Assembly: GCF_000185845.1 (NCBI RefSeq) | Contig: NZ_GL629647.1 | Location: 2,695,765-2,728,959 of the forward strand | Source of the DNA: Segatella salivae DSM 15606 | GTDB lineage: Bacteria; Bacteroidota; Bacteroidia; Bacteroidales; Bacteroidaceae | Reading direction: 5' to 3' | Length of the DNA stretch: 33,195 nucleotides | Translations under genes and position numbers: made by a program | The notes under the pieces: generated by a model | Database searches by the model: none | The model's input: the letters and a program-made list of their open reading frames with translations, nothing else | Told to the model about the DNA's origin: nothing | In this document: in pieces, positions 29,645 to 33,195 of the stretch | Layout: every line of letters begins with the position of its first letter | Position numbering within the stretch: position 1 is the first letter of the stretch

Positions 29645-32236
29645 TTACTTTTCTTTAGCAATGACTTCATAAACATCGGCTTTACCAATCAGTTCGATGC
29701 GGGTAGCTTTCTTTGCTACTTCGACCGTGAAGAAAGGTTTATCGGTAGTTTGTTCTGCCATGAGATGATTGCGTTTGTCATACTGACAGATACGTATAGA
29801 ACCATCTTTTGGTAGGTCGAGCATAAAGGTATAGGCTATTGTTCCTTTTGAAATATCGAATGAAAGTGTACCTGTGTTTTTGAAAGCCGTATTGGGTTGG
29901 CGATCGAAGGCACGGAGAATCATGTCTGCACTGCTATTGTCGCTGGCCGAAGCACGTAGAGATGAGGTAGTCGGCACAACCACAAATGAACGGATTGAAG
30001 CCCAATTCTTGCGGTCAGAAGTTAGTCGGCGCAATCTGATGTAACGTGCGTTTACAGGCTCGTTAGACTTCCATTGAATGTCATATTGATTGCGGAGATC
30101 AGCCAAAAGTGGTTGCCATGTCTTGCCATCTGTAGAATATTCTAACGTAGCATGGTCGAAATAATCGCTGTCATCCTTAGAGTTTCTTCCTTGAAGGATA
30201 TGTACTTCCTTGATACTCTTTGTCTCGGGAAGTGCTATTCCAATCCAATCGCCATCCTTTTGTCCTTCACCTGAGGTGTAGAAGGTTGCGTCGTCGCCAT
30301 CTAACATCAGGTGGCTTTGCGTTGTACGGAGGTTCTTATATGAGCCAATTCCACGCAAACTAAATGCTTTATGGCCTGATTGTTGTTCGTAGAATGCATT
30401 GCCAAGGTCTTCCATTGCATGCTCATAGAAGGGTTGAAGCTTCATGGTTCCCGACTTATGTGCCTCGTATGCCTGCTTATCTTCAAGGCTCATGCGATTT
30501 GAAAGATAGGCATTCCAGAACTTTTGTGCATCACCTGAGCGATAGATATCCATGAGTTCGATAGCTTTTTTGCCCCGTTTGCCGAGCTTACCAAACTCAA
30601 TGAGCCAGGGCTTTAGCTCTTTCATCAGCAGCGAATCGGTGCAAGCGGTCTCGATTTCTGACGGAGCTTTTGCCACACGTTCAAACTCATTGTAAAGCGA
30701 GTCGCGTTTCGCTTGCGTGTAATCTGCCAGGCGGAAAGTCTTTGTTTCCCACGATTCGTCTCGTCGGTAGCCTGTTTCGGTGTCGGCAGAATGTATGGCA
30801 AACGTGCGATAAGCCTTCGTTGCATGAGGCATCATGACTGATAAGCCACGCTCCCAACTATCAATGGGGTTATAAACAGAAGGGTTCCAAGTGTAGTCTG
30901 CCACACTATAGAGGGATAGTTTTGAGGCTTCTCCATGCTCCATTGGGTTGCTAACGAGGCCGCACATGTCTTTACTTGTCAAGGAAGTATCAAGCCCATA
31001 CACGGGGCCTTGTAGGATTAGATTGCGTACATAGTCTGTAACGGCATAGTTCCACCAAAAGAAAGCCGGTCTCTTTATACGGCTATCAACCCATTCCAGC
31101 GTGCTTTTTGTGACATCACTGCATACGACATCGCCTGTCCAAAACACGCGAACGGAAGGGTCAAGTGTGCGGCCATAGATGGCCAAAGGACCATTTTCGC
31201 CTGGATTTGCCCATAACTTTGAGTAGTCAGTAGGGCAGATGATGAGTGAAGAAACATCCCCTTTAGGTTTCACAAACTCTTTGGTTAAGCGATTTAATAA
31301 CTCAACTTGTCGGTTAGGATTAGTTCCTTCGCCTGATATATCATCAAAGAAGATTGCAAAAGAACGTACACCATCGGCATACATAAGATTGAATTTATGA
31401 ACTAAATTCTGGTAATCTTCTTCGTTCCATTGAATGTCTTTACCAGGGTGAATGGCCCAAACGAACTCCACACGATTACGTTTACATGCTTCAACGAGCT
31501 CCTTAATATTCTGTTGTTCCTTTGCAGGATAAGGTAAACGCCAGTTGGGTGAGCTGTGATAAGGGTCGTCTTTTGGTCCATAAATATAAGTGTTGAGCTT
31601 ATATTTGCCATAGAATTTAATCAGCGACAAACGTACTTCGTGTGACCACGGAGTGCCATAGAAGCCTTCAACTACGCCACGATAGGGGAAAACGGGGGCG
31701 TCGTTAATCTCTAAACAAGGTAGTTTTTTACCACCTTCAGCCACAGGACTCTCCATAATCTGGCGTAAAGTCTGAATTGCATAGAATACGCCCAGGTCTT
31801 CGGAAACCTGGATAGAGATTCCCTTCTTTGTGATTTTGAGCGTATAGGCCCCATCAACAGCGGGGTTATCGCTAAGGCCTTTCGCACAAACTTCGGGTAT
31901 CTTAACAAATTGAATGCTTAAAGGCACCCCTTTAACCGCAGGAGACAAGAAGTCGAGGTCTTTCCAATAGTCCCATGATGTCTTTGCTTTTGTTCGTGGT
32001 TGAATGAGTTTTATACCACCAGTAACGTCTATTGATTCTCCATTGATTAGCTTTAAATCGATAGGAGTGGGATTAATGATAAGACCATGATGGTTGATTT
32101 TCTTTCCAGGTATAGGGTTTACAAGCTGTACTTCGGAGCGTTGGCTGCCTAAATCAAACTCATTTTCCTGTGCTTGGAGCGTTGTTAGCGCGCATAAGCC
32201 TAAGGAAAAGATTGCAAGAAGTCTTTTTGGTCTCAT
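29645..32236 (-). CDS. Exported GH84 beta-N-acetylglucosaminidase
   Basis: The 863-aa protein has a signal peptide (residues 1 to about 22, CALTTLQA). Residues about 40-180 form the N-terminal alpha/beta domain. The GH84 barrel starts with YRGVVEGFYGTPW (185-197) and carries the catalytic aspartate pair Asp298-Asp299 in FFDDIS, as in bacterial O-GlcNAcase homologues that use substrate-assisted catalysis. Further motifs are YIYGPKDDPYH and FFWWNYAVTDY. A helical bundle follows (about 470-610), then an F5/8 type C (CBM32-like) domain with VHILQGRNSKDDSDYFDHAT and a final small domain. The length and order match the large exported GH84 enzymes of Bacteroidetes that release GlcNAc from mucin or other host glycans. 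It is monocistronic or leads rightward only weakly; rsmD lies 115 bases upstream on the same strand. Confidence 0.95.
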   Translation of the reverse strand: MRPKRLLAIFSLGLCALTTLQAQENEFDLGSQRSEVQLVNPIPGKKINHHGLIINPTPIDLKLINGESIDVTGGIKLIQPRTKAKTSWDYWKDLDFLSPAVKGVPLSIQFVKIPEVCAKGLSDNPAVDGAYTLKITKKGISIQVSEDLGVFYAIQTLRQIMESPVAEGGKKLPCLEINDAPVFPYRGVVEGFYGTPWSHEVRLSLIKFYGKYKLNTYIYGPKDDPYHSSPNWRLPYPAKEQQNIKELVEACKRNRVEFVWAIHPGKDIQWNEEDYQNLVHKFNLMYADGVRSFAIFFDDISGEGTNPNRQVELLNRLTKEFVKPKGDVSSLIICPTDYSKLWANPGENGPLAIYGRTLDPSVRVFWTGDVVCSDVTKSTLEWVDSRIKRPAFFWWNYAVTDYVRNLILQGPVYGLDTSLTSKDMCGLVSNPMEHGEASKLSLYSVADYTWNPSVYNPIDSWERGLSVMMPHATKAYRTFAIHSADTETGYRRDESWETKTFRLADYTQAKRDSLYNEFERVAKAPSEIETACTDSLLMKELKPWLIEFGKLGKRGKKAIELMDIYRSGDAQKFWNAYLSNRMSLEDKQAYEAHKSGTMKLQPFYEHAMEDLGNAFYEQQSGHKAFSLRGIGSYKNLRTTQSHLMLDGDDATFYTSGEGQKDGDWIGIALPETKSIKEVHILQGRNSKDDSDYFDHATLEYSTDGKTWQPLLADLRNQYDIQWKSNEPVNARYIRLRRLTSDRKNWASIRSFVVVPTTSSLRASASDNSSADMILRAFDRQPNTAFKNTGTLSFDISKGTIAYTFMLDLPKDGSIRICQYDKRNHLMAEQTTDKPFFTVEVAKKATRIELIGKADVYEVIAKEK

Positions 32237-32351
32237 ATAGGTTTTTATTGTTTAGTGTGTTATAAAATATGTCGTTGGATGCTGTTATATATCCATGCAA
32301 GATGGAATTACAATCTGCATGACAGGTGAGAATGCTGCTTCTCTGAGAAAA

Positions 32352-32882
32352 TTACTTGAAGATCGAAAAGTTAACACTGCCATAACTGCGATGCTCAACA
32401 AAGCGTTCGTGAGCTGAGAAATCATAGTTTTTGCCATGTTCGAAGACAAAGATGCCTCCATCTGCAAGCAAATCGCCATCTAATATGAGGTCAGGAATCT
32501 TGGGAAGTTCCTTTAATGCATAAGGTGGATCAGCGAAAATAAAGTCAAATTGCTCATGACATCGCTTGATAAAACGGAAGACATCGCCCCTGATAAGTAT
32601 GTCTTTATCCTCTCCAAGCTTTGAAAAACACTGGCGAATAAAGTTAAAATGGTCACGGTCGGCCTCCACACTGACCACCTGTTTGCATCCTCTACTAACG
32701 AGCTCTAATGAGATGCTGCCTGTGCCGGCAAAGAGATCAAGCGCCGATATGCCTTCAAAGTCGATATAACCTTGCAGCACGTTGAAGATATTCTCCTTTG
32801 CAAAGTCGGTCGTTGGTCGTGCTTTGAATGTTCGGGGGATGTCGAAATGCCGTCCTTTATACGTTCCTGTGATGATTCTCAT
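32352..32882 (-). CDS. rsmD: 16S rRNA (guanine-966-N2)-methyltransferase
   Basis: The 176-aa protein has the RsmD start MRIITGTYKGRHF and the RPTTDFAKENIFNVL segment. The SAM-binding motif I is LDLFAGTGSISLELVSRG (48-65). An acidic VEAD at 72-75 binds the cofactor ribose, and the N6/N2-methylase motif DPPY is at 118-121. It methylates G966 of 16S rRNA during small-subunit assembly in the cytoplasm. At 176 aa it has the short form usual in Bacteroidetes. It starts 9 bases after the stop of the DUF3822 gene, a pairing common in this phylum, so both are probably one transcription unit. Confidence 0.96.
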   Translation of the reverse strand: MRIITGTYKGRHFDIPRTFKARPTTDFAKENIFNVLQGYIDFEGISALDLFAGTGSISLELVSRGCKQVVSVEADRDHFNFIRQCFSKLGEDKDILIRGDVFRFIKRCHEQFDFIFADPPYALKELPKIPDLILDGDLLADGGIFVFEHGKNYDFSAHERFVEHRSYGSVNFSIFK

Positions 32883-32891
32883 AATGTTTTT

Positions 32892-33195
32892 CTATCTACC
32901 TTTAATAAATAATGTCATCATGTCGAAAGGCAAATCCTTTATCTTTGTGATAGGTGCGCGGTTGAATTCTGCCATCGGATTGATGACCGAAACTTTCTGA
33001 ACATACTCTTTTAAGTTCGCAGAAAGCAACTCGCGATCAGGCAAAACACCGCATAGATGCAGCTCATCTTCGTGGGCATCAAAGTTCAACTGTTTCCAAA
33101 CATAAAGTATATAATAAGCGGCATCATTATAGTTGGTCACGTCATATCGGTTGCAAAAACGGAAACGATTCTTACGAAAAAGAGAACACTTCCAT
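32892..33195 (-). CDS. DUF3822-family protein, 3' part only (runs off the right edge)
   Basis: The reading frame is open from the window edge through 33140 to the stop at 32892. The visible part is about 100 C-terminal residues, beginning SLFRKNRFRFCNRYDVTNYN and continuing AAYYILYVWKQLNF and ELHLCGVLPD. This matches the second half of DUF3822 proteins, which have an actin-like (ASKHA-type) plan and are about 250-270 aa long. The N-terminal part lies beyond the window. The GTG at 33140 is internal and not the real start. Function is unknown, but the gene is regularly found next to rsmD in Bacteroidetes, as here. Confidence 0.8.
   Translation of the reverse strand, partial: WKCSLFRKNRFRFCNRYDVTNYNDAAYYILYVWKQLNFDAHEDELHLCGVLPDRELLSANLKEYVQKVSVINPMAEFNRAPITKIKDLPFDMMTLFIKGR

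Noticed and set aside
32285..32479. 64-codon minus-strand frame near rsmD
   Set aside because: It overlaps the 3' end of rsmD in another frame and lacks protein-like features.

Overview
The window looks like a chromosomal segment from a host-associated Bacteroidota, most likely a Prevotella-type organism (family Prevotellaceae in the broad sense). The reasons are: several TAnnTTTG -7 boxes with TTTG/TTG about 19-20 nt upstream (the Bacteroidetes primary sigma promoter), little sign of Shine-Dalgarno sequences, moderate-to-low GC, an rsmD-DUF3822 pair at the right edge, and a dense set of exported glycosidases typical of Bacteroidetes that forage on host glycans. No SusC/SusD pair, no carbohydrate-sensing regulator, no tRNA or rRNA and no intact mobile element is visible.

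Layout. (1) 218-4520, minus strand: an amino-sugar operon of an MFS transporter, nagB, and a 662-aa fusion of a NagB-like domain with a PIG-L/LmbE deacetylase domain, closed by a terminator at 218-270. (2) 4821-6365, plus strand: a GH29 alpha-L-fucosidase divergent from that operon, with a consensus promoter. (3) 6899-17392, minus strand: six co-directional genes (GH130 phosphorylase, GH92, GH20, GH33 sialidase, GH92, CBM9-like protein), a set for trimming sialylated complex N-glycans down to mannose and GlcNAc. (4) 17556-20202: a small lipoprotein gene, an IS256-type transposase remnant, a truncated DJ-1/PfpI gene, a 43-bp tandem repeat array and a GC-rich DUF6261-like gene; this is the most mosaic part. 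(5) 20252-24170: a Ser-type sulfatase (minus) divergent from a second GH20 enzyme (plus). (6) 24627-29626: seven plus-strand genes for uncharacterised envelope proteins, bounded by a promoter and a strong terminator. (7) 29645-33195, minus strand: GH84 beta-N-acetylglucosaminidase, rsmD and the 3' part of a DUF3822 gene.

How it fits together. Sialidase, fucosidase, sulfatase and the hexosaminidases would strip caps from N-glycans or mucin glycans. The two GH92 enzymes would remove alpha-mannose. GH130 would phosphorolyse the Man-beta-1,4-GlcNAc core in the cytoplasm. NagB, perhaps with the deacetylase fusion, would bring GlcNAc-derived sugar phosphates into glycolysis. This pathway is inferred from enzyme families.

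Long stretches without genes. 1-324 holds repeat array A and a terminator. 4521-4820 holds the divergent promoters of the MFS operon and the fucosidase, with nothing else recognised. 6366-6898 holds the fucosidase terminator, repeat array B and a 65-bp inverted repeat. 18800-19143 holds the 43-bp tandem array and a promoter. 21788-22122 holds a strong hairpin between divergent genes and no clear consensus promoter. 24058-24683 holds a terminator, repeat array D, a cluster of REP-like palindromes and a promoter. The most unusual signal is a degenerate 22-bp-period repeat family that recurs in four intergenic regions (26-113, 6691-6800, 9931-10040, 24224-24311).
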